This document shows, piece after piece, positions 33,421 to 44,583 of a stretch of 56,666 nucleotides of DNA. Within the stretch, counting starts at the first letter, position 1; each line of letters begins with the position of its first letter. The DNA is from Perkinsus olseni. Its lineage: Eukaryota > Perkinsozoa > Perkinsida. The position numbers were made by a program, and so were the translations under genes. The notes under the pieces are model-generated. The model was given only the letters and a program-made list of their open reading frames with translations, did not search any database and had not been told where the DNA came from. The stretch lies in NCBI GenBank assembly GCA_013115125.1, contig JABANN010000179.1, positions 1-56,666 of the forward strand. The letters run 5' to 3'.

Positions 33421-33598
33421 ACAACATTTTCATTAACAAGAAGAAGAAGAACTGTTGGAGTGTTATCGCCCTCCTTGATTTCCGGTTGCGATTTGTGTCC
33501 CTTCCGGAGTTCGCCAAATTAAGCCTATCAGACCATCGACCAAAATCCTTCATTCGTGTGTTGTACGATTCTGTTCAAACTCCTATGTGTTAATTTTA

Positions 33599-33639
33599 CC
33601 AACAACAACAACAACAGTAGCATCAACAACAACAACAAT
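33599..33639 (+). repeat. Imperfect CAA microsatellite in the 3' UTR
   Basis: Two CAACAA runs separated by CAGTAGCATC, about 180 nt after the stop of the Mei2-like gene. Confidence 0.8.
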
Positions 33640-34148
33640 AGCAAAGGTTATGTCGTAGCTCATTCATTGTGCTATTCACGAGCATCCTCGGATGTGGGTT
33701 GATTCACAACATTTTATTTTTCTGTCATCGGTCAGGCGAGAGGTGAAGAAAATCCCTCTTAGTCAAGTTAATACCAAACTGTTCCACGGGAGGTGTTTGG
33801 TAGGATGTCGAAGTTATTATTCACTCTATTATAACGAAACAGCTTAATTTGTTCTGAGAATCACGGTTGGATGATTGATTGTGGATGCGGATAATTTGGA
33901 CCGTTTCGAGTGACTTTATTATTTTCCGCGTTTCAGTTCACAAAAACGTGCGCTTGCCGAGAACAACGCCTAGTGTCGTTATATTGTGCGATAAACCGCC
34001 ATGTCACTGAAATACTCATCTAGAATGTGTGGCGGGAGGGTCGTTCTCCCCTACAAAATCGTGCTATAGACCTGTACATGTCGTTGGGTCACACATCATG
34101 ATGACTGACTGAGTTGGAGCGCTTGCGCCGAGTGTTTTCCTGCCGCAA

Positions 34149-34962
34149 GATGGGCTCAGCTGCTGAGCCTCAGCATATGAGAGAAGGGAATCCCTTCTGC
34201 AGGCTGCAGAGTCCACACGTCATGCCGATGCGGTGTAGGATTGTAGCGTAAGTCGGGCCATCCCCTGCAGGGCAACCATGTGGGTTGGTGAATGTTGTTC
34301 GTTGGAGTGCCTCGGCGGACGCGCATTCCGCCGTTCGATCGTTCTCGGCGTGGGTAGCTACGGCCACCCCGCCTTGAACAATCTCACTGGCTCCGAGCGC
34401 CCGGTGAGGCAATAGTAGCTGGTCAACAACTGATCTGCCACAAGTGCTTCTTGAACGGTGAGTGGAGCAGTCGAGTGGTGATGATGAGTGGCTTTACGCA
34501 GCGCAGTAGCCCGGCACAAGCAATATGAGTGAGGTAGCTTTCGGCTGACTGTGTTAGTCGTAGACATAAAGTTCCGTAACGAGGAATGTTCCACATTGGA
34601 AAGTGTCACACGTGACGTGTGCGAGCATGGGTTGAACAATGTACGGGCCGTGGCGAAACGCGGAAGAATAGCAAAGGATATATATCACCCTTGAAGAGCA
34701 GCTGTGGCACGTGGGTAGCGCTACAAACACTTGCGCGTGCTCAAGCTTAGCGGTACGTATCCCGGCCTCGGAAGCAGGGCAGACCCAACGCAGCTCATTT
34801 GATAGCGCTATAAGCCACGCTTACCGCAGAACCTGTTGTGCGACTCGCACGACGATGCATGGAGGGAGCTGGGAAAGGGAGTCCCACTGCAGCCGGTGCA
34901 TGAACACAGGACATGTCACGTACCGTCATTGCGTTGGGGACGAGGCCCTCGTCACGAGGGCC
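34149..34962. repeat. Second hairpin-rich stretch
   Basis: Perfect hairpins with loops of 1-3 nt: GGCTCAG-ctg-CTGAGCC (about 34153), GAAGGGA-a-TCCCTTC (about 34182) and GGCCCTCGT-c-ACGAGGGCC (34944-34962). The style matches the tract at 17-19 kb. Confidence 0.55.
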
Positions 34963-35173
34963 GTGCGAAGCTGAGGAAAGGCAAGGTCCGACGAGATCGC
35001 AAGACACACTGCGCCAGAGACGCCGATAATCGGCTTCGGCAGTAGTTGTAGCACTAAAATAGGCTTTCCAAGGGAAAATAAATAGATTGGGGTGCTACTG
35101 GACACGAGCGGAGACGATCCATGGCGGTAAAAGGAAAGTTATACGGTGGGTTTGGGAGATCGCAAAACTCAAC

Positions 35174-35488
35174 ATGGGTGCCCGGTATAGTTGTTTGTTC
35201 GCTGTCGCTGGATTTTTGGCGCTCGCCCGGCGGGACCCTCCCCACTCGGCTCGCGGATCTGTCGATCCCCACGGGGGTAGTTCCACCGAGACTCAGAAAC
35301 GAGGGAGCGAAACCAAAAGCGATGCAATGTTAAAATTGTATTCATCCAACTCGTTGTTGTCGTTCTTGACCGAATATCATGACAGCATGGTCGCAAGCCA
35401 CGTAAAGGGTTCCCGATTGATCGATACACTGAAAAGAAAGGTCAGTAACGTATCACCGAAGCGGGAGGAGCGCATACCACGCCTGTAG
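35174..35488 (+). CDS. Candidate small secreted protein
   Basis: 104 aa with a possible signal peptide (MGARYSCLFAVAGFLALA) and a polar, basic remainder (SLLSFLTEYHDSMVASHVK, DTLKRKVSNVSPKREERI). No family recognised. It is the only evidence of a gene between the Mei2-like gene and the TRIM-NHL gene. Confidence 0.35.
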   Translation: MGARYSCLFAVAGFLALARRDPPHSARGSVDPHGGSSTETQKRGSETKSDAMLKLYSSNSLLSFLTEYHDSMVASHVKGSRLIDTLKRKVSNVSPKREERIPRL

Positions 35489-35734
35489 GTGCCGCGAAGG
35501 TTAATGACGGCTGTTGAACGGGAAGGCCTTCATGGGAACCGTCGCTACACCAGAGTACCTCAACAGAAGTCAAATAAAGCTCGAATAAGATGGTTCTGTG
35601 GGACGGTTCGCCTCGGTTTGAGTGCGTGCTTGAAGTTGTAATTTATAACTTATAAACCAACGCCGTAACCGGCTTGGTTAGACTCTCACCGACGTGCTCA
35701 TTCCTCAACAGATAGATTTTGTTTTCAGAAGGTA

Positions 35735-38700
35735 TTACTCAGAATTGCTTTCATTATAATTACGCGTCTTGTAGCGACCGTGGATCATCGGCGATTCGCT
35801 GACTCCAAAACGCGTGTTTCCGTCGGCTTCGCGTGTCTTTCCGAAACCTTGGACTTGGACGCCATCGACATTAACCTCGCGAGCTTTGGCGTAGTCGTGA
35901 GTGTCAAATTCTTCCTCAAACAATCGGAGTGCGATGGAGCCCAATGCCGAGACGCTCAATTGGTGTTGCGGAAGGGAAAGGCAGAGAAAGATGGAACAGC
36001 ATCGCCAAATCGAGATTCACCTCGCCCGTTATTCGAAGACACACTATTCTCGAGTTTCCGCAGTCACAACAATACAGCCTCCCCTGAGCGTCCGCGGCCA
36101 CGCCCAAAGGGCCACTCAACGGTCCACAGCGCTCCGATGCTGTCGTAATCTGCCGTATGAAACTGACAAGTCGGGGCGTGAGTATGAGATTGGTCTCAGG
36201 CGACCCTACACTCCTCGCTGAGTGAAGATTTGGATTCTTCCATTGTCTTTGTCGGACACAATCACCGAGCTGCCGTCAAGAGTGGTGCCGATGCCTTCGG
36301 GGTACAGGAACTGACCCGGCTCGGAGCCTTTGCTGCCAAAAGCGAAGAGAAATCTCCCTCGTGGGGATAGAACCTGAGGCCTTGCGATACGAAAAGAGCG
36401 ATTATTTCTTAGAAAGGCGAAGAATTTCTCGGTGAAAATTTTCGGGGTCCTCCCATCCCTATTTCAGCTAGTAGGGATCTCATAGGACTTTCCACACGGG
36501 TAGCCGTCGCGTCAGCTCAGAGAGAACAGAGCAACCCCACTTGTTTTCGTAACACAGCTTTCTTGAGCGCGACTATCCGAGGTCGATGAAAACAGTAAGA
36601 TGCTCAACGAGCGGAAATCAACATCGGGGGAGTTGTTCACCTGCACTCTGTGGTTGCATGAGTCTGTAATGAGAAGGTTCTGCGTGGCTGGGCAGACATG
36701 GACTCCGAAGGGACCGTAGAACTCCCCTTCGCCCGACCCGAAGGTGCCACAACAATGCAGAAATTTACCATCTCTGTCGAATATCTGAACTCGGTCGTTG
36801 CCGTATCTAAAATACAAGATACTTTCGCACAGCGAAGATTCTAAAGGTCCTCCGGTATTCACGCTGAGCGAATGGACACTGATCGACTCACTCCGCGACG
36901 ATGATCCTTCCATCAGAATCGACACCAATGCCGCTAGGGTCACAAAACTCTCCTTCGGCATCGCCACGCTGACCGATCGTGTAAACCAACTCGAGGGTAT
37001 CGGTATCGAACACTTGGACCTGATGACCCCGCATGGGGAGAACGAAGCACCTCCGAGACACCGCCTATGCCTTCGATTTTCATCAACAACGGCCCTCGCG
37101 TTTGCAAAAGACCGAATTCGATTAATCACAACAGTAAAGGTCGGACAGGAGCCATCCTGCACTCCCCGACGCACCCGATGGTTGAGACTGTCAGACACGA
37201 ACATCCTTCCGGGGCGGTTACAGACACTATAGGGCGACCGAAACTGCCCTAGACCGGACCCTCCAGCAGCGTCACCTGAAAGAAGATAGGGAGGGGCCGG
37301 CTGGATGAAGCACTGCGTACCGATTTGACCCGTTAGACTGCCGATGCCATGTCTCGTTATCTCCTCGTCGGTTTTGAGATGCAGTCTGCCGAAGCCTCGA
37401 ACGCTGTGGTGGTTGGTGGTGGCGCTGGGTGTTGCTCCCAATGGCGGCTCTGAGAGGCGTATCTTTGCTCGAGGTCGATGCTTGGAAGATACGAACGATA
37501 TGATATGATGATAGCAAGCTCGAAATCCAGGAGCGACCGGAAAATTCCGAAAACAGAAAATCGGTTCTAAATTATTACAGAAATCTGACGAGCGTGAAAA
37601 CAGCACGAACTTGTCTATCTCTGCATACAGGCTTTCATGAACAGTCGAACTGGACACTGGTCACTTGACGATTCAACCCTTTGATTGAGATCAATTCTTA
37701 ATCACCGTCAAGGGAAGCCGCGAGCGTACATTACGATGGTTTGAAAAATGGCAGTCGAAGGGTGCATCTGAGGGCGTCGGGCTCCTCTGAGACTCTGGGA
37801 CGGCCATCGTCTTCCACGGCACAACAAAACCTGCCGACCAGCCTGCCGCCGAAACGCGTTCAGGAAACTCACCGAAATTAGCAATTTTGACGACCAAGTC
37901 TTGGGAGCTTCCGAGGTCCAGGAACTGCTTGAACTGCCTCTCCCGCAGTAGTCGACAAAGTTCCTCTACGCACAAAAACAACAACATCCCCCTACGAAAA
38001 CCGAACACCTATGTCACCAATATCACTATACTATAGCCATATATCTATCACTATCTATACTAATATGTACTAGGCCTTCGTAACGAAAAAAGCGGAGCTC
38101 GGCACGAAGTCTCGGGTTCGAACCCCAGCCCGGGCTTTTTCCGTATTTTTTCGCCTTCATCTACAACGGTCCACGACGGCTTTGCTTGGTAGAACAGGGA
38201 TGAGAGCGATTTCGTATTTTTCATAGAATACACAAACCGCGAGCTTTCGAATGGTATGTGTCTCGCGAGTTGTATCGACATAGTCGTACCGAAAACCGAG
38301 CATTTTCTATTTTTTGAGTAAATTCGGGAAATTTTCAGGTGACATTGGGAATATGGTGAGCACCTACCTCCCCTCCTGGTCATGTCCGCGACCTCAGCCT
38401 TACGATTTTTTATCAAGTTGTGAGCGATCACAGCTTCTCTCGGCTGCAACTTGGCCGTTTCGGTCGCTGCTGCACTCAGGAGGCATCGAGCCTCGCTCAC
38501 TCGGGCCAATTCCGCCCTCACTGAGGCAATGTCACTCCGCACTTGCTCATCTTGCAATCTTAGCAATTTTCTCAACGCTTTGAACCTCTCCCCAACTGCA
38601 GTGAGAATGTCTTTCTCAAGTTCAGTTAGCCGAGCATCTTGATCTTCGTATAATTCATCCGCAAGCTTCAAGATTTCCTCCGAGTTCTCCCGGCCTCGCT

Positions 38701-39232
38701 CAAGCTCGCGGTCGGCGGCCTCCGTCCCGAGCTCGGTCATGCGGCTTTGTAATTTCGCGGCGAGTGACGGTGTGATCGGGCAAAAACTATGACCATCATG
38801 AAGGGAGTCGATACAGCAGGTTCCTATAGCGGCATCACAGGTCTTGCAGAACCAGACCTCGTTGTCAAGATCAAAGGCTCGGTCGCAGGTCGAGCAAGTT
38901 GGAATCTTCCACAGTCGAAGAAGCTGGTGTGACGATGTCTGACGAGCTCGGCGATGCTGCCTAGCACATTCATTGCACAACGCCAGATGACCATCCTCGC
39001 AGGTCTGATCCGAGCATTCGTATACCCCAGGACAGCCGGCAAGGCAGACTCCGCAGGGCCTCGGGCCGACACATACGGTGATGAGTTGCCCGCTGGGGCA
39101 GTCGGGGCACCGAGGACACTTCACATCTTTCACAGCGCAAGGTTGACATAGTCGATGACAGCAGGGCAAGATATGCGCGATGTCTGCGCAGTTCCCGCAG
39201 CTTACACAGGGGATCCTTGAGTAGTCGGCCAT
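35735..39232 (-). CDS. RING / B-box / coiled-coil / NHL-repeat protein (TRIM-NHL-like)
   Basis: The start at 39232 (MADYSRIPCVSCGNC) opens a RING finger (CVSCGNC ... LPCCHRLCQPC ... CPRC), then Cys/His-rich B-box-like modules (CGVCLAGCPGVYECSDQTC; CSTCDRAF ... WFCKTCDAAIGTCC ... HDGHSF), then a coiled coil (about residues 165-285). After an intron with a tRNA-like repeat come NHL beta-propeller repeats: LGQFRSPYSVCNRPGRMFVS, EGEFCDPSGIGVDSDGRIIV, EGEFYGPFGVHVCPATQNLL, PGQFLYPEGIGTTLDGSSVI and PLGVAADAQGRLYCCDCGNS. The C-terminus ends at 35735. In animals such proteins are E3 ubiquitin ligases or RNA-binding repressors; which applies here is unknown. Exon joins from 36.2 to 37.7 kb are approximate. 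Confidence 0.78.
38068..38141 (+). repeat. tRNA-like repeat, copy 1 (module ii), antisense to host
   Basis: Begins GTACTAGGCCTTCGTAACGA, then GCGGAGCTCGGCACGAAG and the T-arm TCGGGTTCGAACCCCAG plus CCCGGGC. Lies in the intron after the TRIM coiled coil. Shares its first 20 bases and layout with 54005-54122. Confidence 0.8.
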
Positions 39233-39330
39233 GTTAAAGACGATGCAAAAACATCGAAGCGTGAAGAGCCCCGGAACCGCCAGCTGTTAGGGCAACGAAA
39301 TAACGAATGATAAAATTGAAAAATCTTTGA

Positions 39331-39346
39331 CCTTCGCTCCGCTCAC
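39331..39346 (-). repeat. Module (iii) at a donor overlapping a stop codon
   Basis: Host strand: GTGAGCGGAGCGAAGG, the donor of a possible 64-nt intron (39283-39346, acceptor CCTAACAG). Confidence 0.6.
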
Positions 39347-41793
39347 AAAGAGCTTGGGACACCAGCTGGACGAGATTCCAAATCGACACAAAATTTTTTC
39401 ACGGCAGTTTGAAGTTTTTTCATCTCCTTCTGGCCCGAGAAGAAATGATTCGCGCCTTTCACCTGCACGGAAGTTATCACGCAAAGATGCGCACCGTAGA
39501 GACCCGGCGAAGATACTAAATGCTGAGCGGTGCTCTAGAGCCCGGAGAGCTGTCCAGCGGCTGGACAACTCCCCGGCTGGGCTCCAGCCCCGACTCACCG
39601 TGATTCGATCGACCGAGCACTCCGGCCCGAATGCCTTCTGCAAATTGTTCGACATCTCGCATGGAACGAGAACATCAGCCGTACCGTGGACCTGGCAGAC
39701 AAGCGCCGCAGCGTCATCGGGTCTGCTCGTCGATGGGAAAAATATAATTTCCGAACCGCGAAATGTTCAGAGTTTGTATATAAACACCTTCAGGCCCATA
39801 AAGAGAGCGTCAAACAAGAATCTCGTTTCCGCAAGCTTCTCCAAGAATAGCGATAGCTATACGTGTCATTGTGATATCTGATCCGGGAGCCCGAGATTGT
39901 CGACTAGAGCTTCCTAGAAGCCTTCGGAATACGCTACATATTATAGTGGTTATCGGATAACTGTTCTACATCGCCCATAACAATAATATCGGTATATTTC
40001 ACCATCTTGAGAGGAGGCAGCAGTCTGCTATGAGCAGACGTGCGCTTGATACCCGAGGACCGCTATACGTTAGCCGTAGAGGGTGTAAAGCAGAGCCGCG
40101 CCTGCGATATCACTGCTGTCTGTGGAGACACAGACGGAATTGCCGTTGGACCCACCGGGCAGATGTAGTAGAAGCCGAAGGGGCGTTGCTTCAAGACGAC
40201 AATGCTCGCAAGACTAGCGTGATCGAGGAAAAAGCACCGGTCGATCCAGATGGGTAGGTCATTTCCGCGAAACTCATCAAAAATGAGCTCTGCAAGTACA
40301 CCAAGAACTCCGTGTAGATCCACTCAGAAAGGGAATCAGCGACCTTGAGGAGTCAGCTGACTCGCCAGCAGTCCTCACTGGTCATCGACTAGCCCCCGTG
40401 ATGGTCCTCAGACGACTCGTTCCCCTCCTCAAAGAAGTTAGACGAACCCCCTTTCCGCGACATCGCCGCCTGAACCGCCGCCATGGTAGTGTAGCGCGAA
40501 GTCACTAGAAAGATAGATATAGACTTCTATTTCTAGACTAGTAATGCCACTTTTCGGGTAGCCTTCCCGGCGGAGCGAGGAAGCGTGGTGTTTTTCGGCG
40601 CAGTGAGTGCAGTCCATCACCGACGTTGGGTTCAGGTACATATTGATGTGAAAAAAATTAAACCTAAATGAGCTGAGAGAGACTGCAGCACCGGAGACAC
40701 CATTTTACACTGCGCTGCGGCGACCTGTCGCTAGCGTTGACCGGCGACACACTCCAATAGCATCTTACCAGAAGTAGAGGTACATGCTGTGGCCAGAGGC
40801 GAGAGATCTCTTCTTTCTCTGGCAGGCAGCCATAGCTGTCGTAGTAACCCCTACTCAAGCGCCACTCAACAGGCTGGGGCTGAAAAGGGTGATACGAATG
40901 ATGCAGACGAGAGGAACGGGACATCGACAAATTTCGAATGTATTTCAACTGACGCAACGCTAACTCGAGGAGAAGGTTCACCCAGTTGAACTTCAACTGT
41001 TAAATACTCGCGCGCTTTGCCAGAACATGATTAGACACCCCCGAACCGGAAAACAGACCGCAGGGTCCATGCTCACGGCTTACTTTAGGGGCCCCCTCAA
41101 TCTCGTGACTGTTAATGACAGATCCGTCTTTTTCGTCAATCGCCACTTCAACGAGCGGCCAGAAGTTCGTAACACACTCGCCAGTTCTTTCGAATGCATC
41201 AATCTGACACGAGGCTCCAAGCCTCAAGCTTGGCACGGAGAGTCATTGCATATAACTCGAGCACGGACTTCAAACGACTTCCAGGGCGAACATTCTCGTC
41301 ACCTGTTCTTGGTTGAAGTCAAGTTTGGCGCCAGATCTCGGCTCATCGAGACAGGCGACGGAGATGACCCCTGCCAGGAGAGACCGAAGGCCCTCCGAGA
41401 GCGTGCTGGCCATGACAGGTGCGCAGACGGCAAGGAATGCACCTAGAGAAGATTCACTTCATTAGAAAACATATGAAACGGCTGATCGAATTCGGGAGTC
41501 AAATACTTATATTTCCTGTTGAGGGCACTTCCCAGCATGGGAGTCCCAGGGTGCAACGAACACATAGTCAGAATAGAGTCGGCAGCAATCGGCACGGCTA
41601 CACAAACAGAAACCCCAATGGCCGATAGTAAAGTGAAGATTCACTTCGAACCAGCTATCCTGTCATCAACTCACCCGTGCTGAATCCGAGCAGAAAGATC
41701 TTTTCCAAGCCCGGCAAGTGTTCTTTCAGCCACTCGCAAACAGCGTTCAGATCCTCGATGTCGCCGACAAGGGTTTTGTCGTAAAATTGACCG
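39343..41793 (-). CDS. Alpha/beta hydrolase, 5' end missing
   Basis: Exons on the minus strand carry a full catalytic triad. The exon ending near 41672 (GQFYDKTLVGDIEDLNAVCE ... LLGFSTG) has the nucleophile elbow G-F-S-T-G. An exon near 41440-41310 reads GAFLAVCAPVMASTLSEGLR. The exon near 39700-39595 (QVHGTADVLVPCEMSNNL) supplies the Asp. The last (VKGANHFFSGQKEMKKL, about 39470-39343) supplies the His. The order and the GANHFF motif match serine hydrolases of the COG2945 or Hydrolase_4 type; the substrate is unknown. A stop lies at 39343-39345, but the same bases form a donor GTGAGC that starts with module (iii); splicing there would add a C-terminal exon overlapping the next gene's start. 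The long interval 39720-41310 is probably intron; the N-terminal strands were not found. Confidence 0.68.
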
Positions 41794-44583
41794 CTGAAGG
41801 TAAAAAATGATAACCGAAAACGAGGATATTTCTTCGGAGTTCAGAGCATTTTCCGAATTTCTCCCGATGGTGTTCTGACCAATTTCGAGCAGCAACACTT
41901 CTTGATGATTTCGAAATCCATTGATGTGATATAAGATGAGCAAGTGGAATCATTTTTCTCGTCGCTTCTCGACTTCGGGTGCCCTCAATTGAAATGTTAG
42001 AGAGAAAAAATAGGAAATTTAGGTGTGGAAAAATTCAAACCTATTAGAAATCGTTAGGCTCACCGCTGAGACACAAGTTGTTTCAAGCAATTAAATGATA
42101 ACATCGAAGTAGAACTTGAACCCAGCGTGCGCTCACCCAGAGTTGGGCACTCCATTCGTGTTAAAAGGACAGAAGGCCATGTCATTGCCCTCTGTACTCG
42201 ACAGGACAGCCTCGGCCATTTTAGAACTCATCCGGCTGCCGTGAAGGACCTTAGGCGAGTCGGCCCTTGTGAGACTGAAAAAGATACTCGGAAAATCGAT
42301 CGAACATTTCCCAGAATTCTTCAGTTACTGTCGAGTGAAGCAATGCCACTGTATTGAGTTGGGGGTAGTACGTGCAGTTGACGAGCGTTTCAATTGTAAG
42401 TTTGCGTGTAGACTACAATGACCGGATAAATTCGAATTTGCCTGCAGAAAAAGGCAAAGGAAATCTTTCTACGAGATGGGTTCCGCACGAGAAGAAGTGA
42501 AAGACCACGTACTGTAAATTTCGAACAAAAAAGAGCAGATATTACTATAACTACAGGTTTAACCCGTCTGGTTGGTAACTAACATGTATCTTCCGAGTAC
42601 GAGCATCTTACGGTAAAAAGCGAGCTTCAGCCTTCCGCTGGAGTTCGCCTGAGCATCTCACTGGTCTCACACCACTATCAGGGAAGCCATGGAGATAGAC
42701 GCCAACAGATCGGATCTAAAGGCATCTCGATTCGCTAGAAGCGATTCATCGGAGCGATCATCAGTGAGCTCTATCGCGGGCTGCATTGGCAAGACAGGAC
42801 GAAGAAGTAGTACTAGGCTCCCAAGTAGTTGGGATAACAGCAAGTTTGGTGGAAGATTGTCGATCTCTTGTATTCCTTTCCTGGGGTACGCTTACTTGTC
42901 TTCTCGTAATAAACAACGCTTCCCACTACATCTTACTTTATCGAGTGGAACATCCTTCTTGGTTTCCAGTAAAGATTGAATACTCAGCACCCCCTTCGAT
43001 GCTGTCGATTGGTACTTCGCAAAAAACAAGTAGTAAGAAGATGAGGCCATCAGCAAGGATGCAAGTAAGCTATAAAGGCAACGTTGGTCTCGGAGAGGAG
43101 CAAAGGCGAAATTGACCGTCGGAATTTCAAGATCGTACCAGAGCTGCGAGCTTATTCGTCTGATGCCGTCGCCATAATGTTCACCATGAACAGTTCATGT
43201 CGCTGATCCTACCTAGCTCCGGTGAGAATCTGTCTCATCGCCCACAGAGAGCTCCCAACTGAGCACATCGGCTTCGAGTCTAACTAAGCCTAAACCGTAA
43301 GCGTTGGACTATAAACTCACACACGCCGATGAAAAGCTTCGCCGAGGTTAAGCTGAATCGTCGATGACGCAAAGCCGGTAAGCCATAGATAGCATTCCAG
43401 ATGACAGAAGCTCGGTCACAGAACCAGGAGCCTGTGTGTTGTGTTGCCGATCAGCCAGTCTCTCAGCGCCACCTTGGAACAAGAGGTCCCCCTCCACTAT
43501 TCACATCCCCCAAGACCTCGCCCGACGATGGCTGAACGATCGTTGAGCGTCGGTCCATCTCGGTGGACACTCTTCTCTACGCTCTATTCTACGCTCTATT
43601 CTACGCTCATTACGCATAAAAAGCGTTGAGTGTACTGCACAACTGTGGCCAGTACGCGTACTTTTTACGCGCTTCGCGTACGCTGGTATTAGCCCAACTC
43701 TCAGTAACACCAAGTGCTGTTGAATTGATAAAAGTTAGACTGCTACTCCCATTTCCGTCTCCTAGTCATATAAGAGGCCAAAATTAATGAGAATTCGACA
43801 AGCACAGAAATGATCGACAGACTATTACAAAGTGACAGTTATGATTGACAGTTATTTCTGTGCGAAGTTCGAAACGCGTGCCATTACGCGTACTACGCGT
43901 GATCACGCGTAATGGCGTATTTCGCACGCGTTATCACGTGGAGTGTATTATCTACACTTCACTTCGCGTATTTCGCGTAATTACACTGGCGTAAAGCTGT
44001 TTTACGCGTAATGCAGGTGCATCTCCATTGTATTTCACTTAAACTTGAACAATCGCCGATGACATGCACACAGCTGAAGATCAAAAACACTACATGAACA
44101 ATAATATAACCCTGGAAGTTTCACACTTGGTCAGTGGCCGTTTTGAATCTCCTCGCTCCAGTTCCTTCGCGGTCGTCTTCAGCCGGGCGTTTGCCCGCGT
44201 TCTTAAGGAATTTTGCAATTTTCTCAATTTCCCACAAAATTTTGATATAGCAGAAAATTTTCGGCTGGAGAAATTGGCGATGGAAAAGTTGTATTGTCGA
44301 CGAAATGGGCAGTGCTTCGCCGCCGGGCCCGGAAGTAGAATCGACAAGTGCAGTTTCGACATTGACCTCTCTCCTAGCAAGCCGTTATCTCAAGCGTGAC
44401 CACTGAAAACTGGCACCTGGGCCGGGAATGCGGACGCTGAAACCTGATATTCCAAACTTGCTGGGCGAGCTGATTCCTTAATCTACATGCATGGGCCCGC
44501 TGGAGCGAGAGGGAGCAGAAAAATCGATACTCGAAAAAGCGAATCTCAGTTCCTCCGATTTCAACTCAACAACAGCCTTAACA
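41794..44583. other. Gene-poor interval
   Basis: It should contain the missing 5' exons of the alpha/beta hydrolase, but none is supported. Short frames at 42689-43115 are not recognised. The ACGCGTA-rich part is annotated separately. Confidence 0.35.
43571..44020. repeat. ACGCGTA/TACGCGT-rich repeat region
   Basis: Starts with a tandem of TCTACGCTCTAT (about 43577-43610), then many ACGCG, TACGCGTA and TTCGCGTA units in both orientations up to TTTTACGCGTAATGCAG (about 44000-44020). The centre (43690-43860) lacks them. Repeat-rich ends around a plain core recall subterminal binding sites of a non-autonomous DNA transposon, but no clean terminal repeat or target duplication was found. Confidence 0.5.

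Larger units (their letters stand above)
33421..35173. other. Gene-poor interval with CAA repeat and hairpins
   Basis: Holds the 3' end of the RNA-binding protein gene and no supported exon. The two structures are annotated separately. Confidence 0.4.

Noticed and set aside
38745-38772. Module (i) copy in the TRIM exon (AATTTCGCGGCGAGTGAC)
   Set aside because: It lies within a continuous coding frame between B-box and coiled coil and has no usable GT-AG pair; similarity may be chance or an exonised copy.
39327-39881. 184-aa open frame on the plus strand
   Set aside because: Antisense to the hydrolase exons with the catalytic Asp and His motifs, which explain the sequence better.
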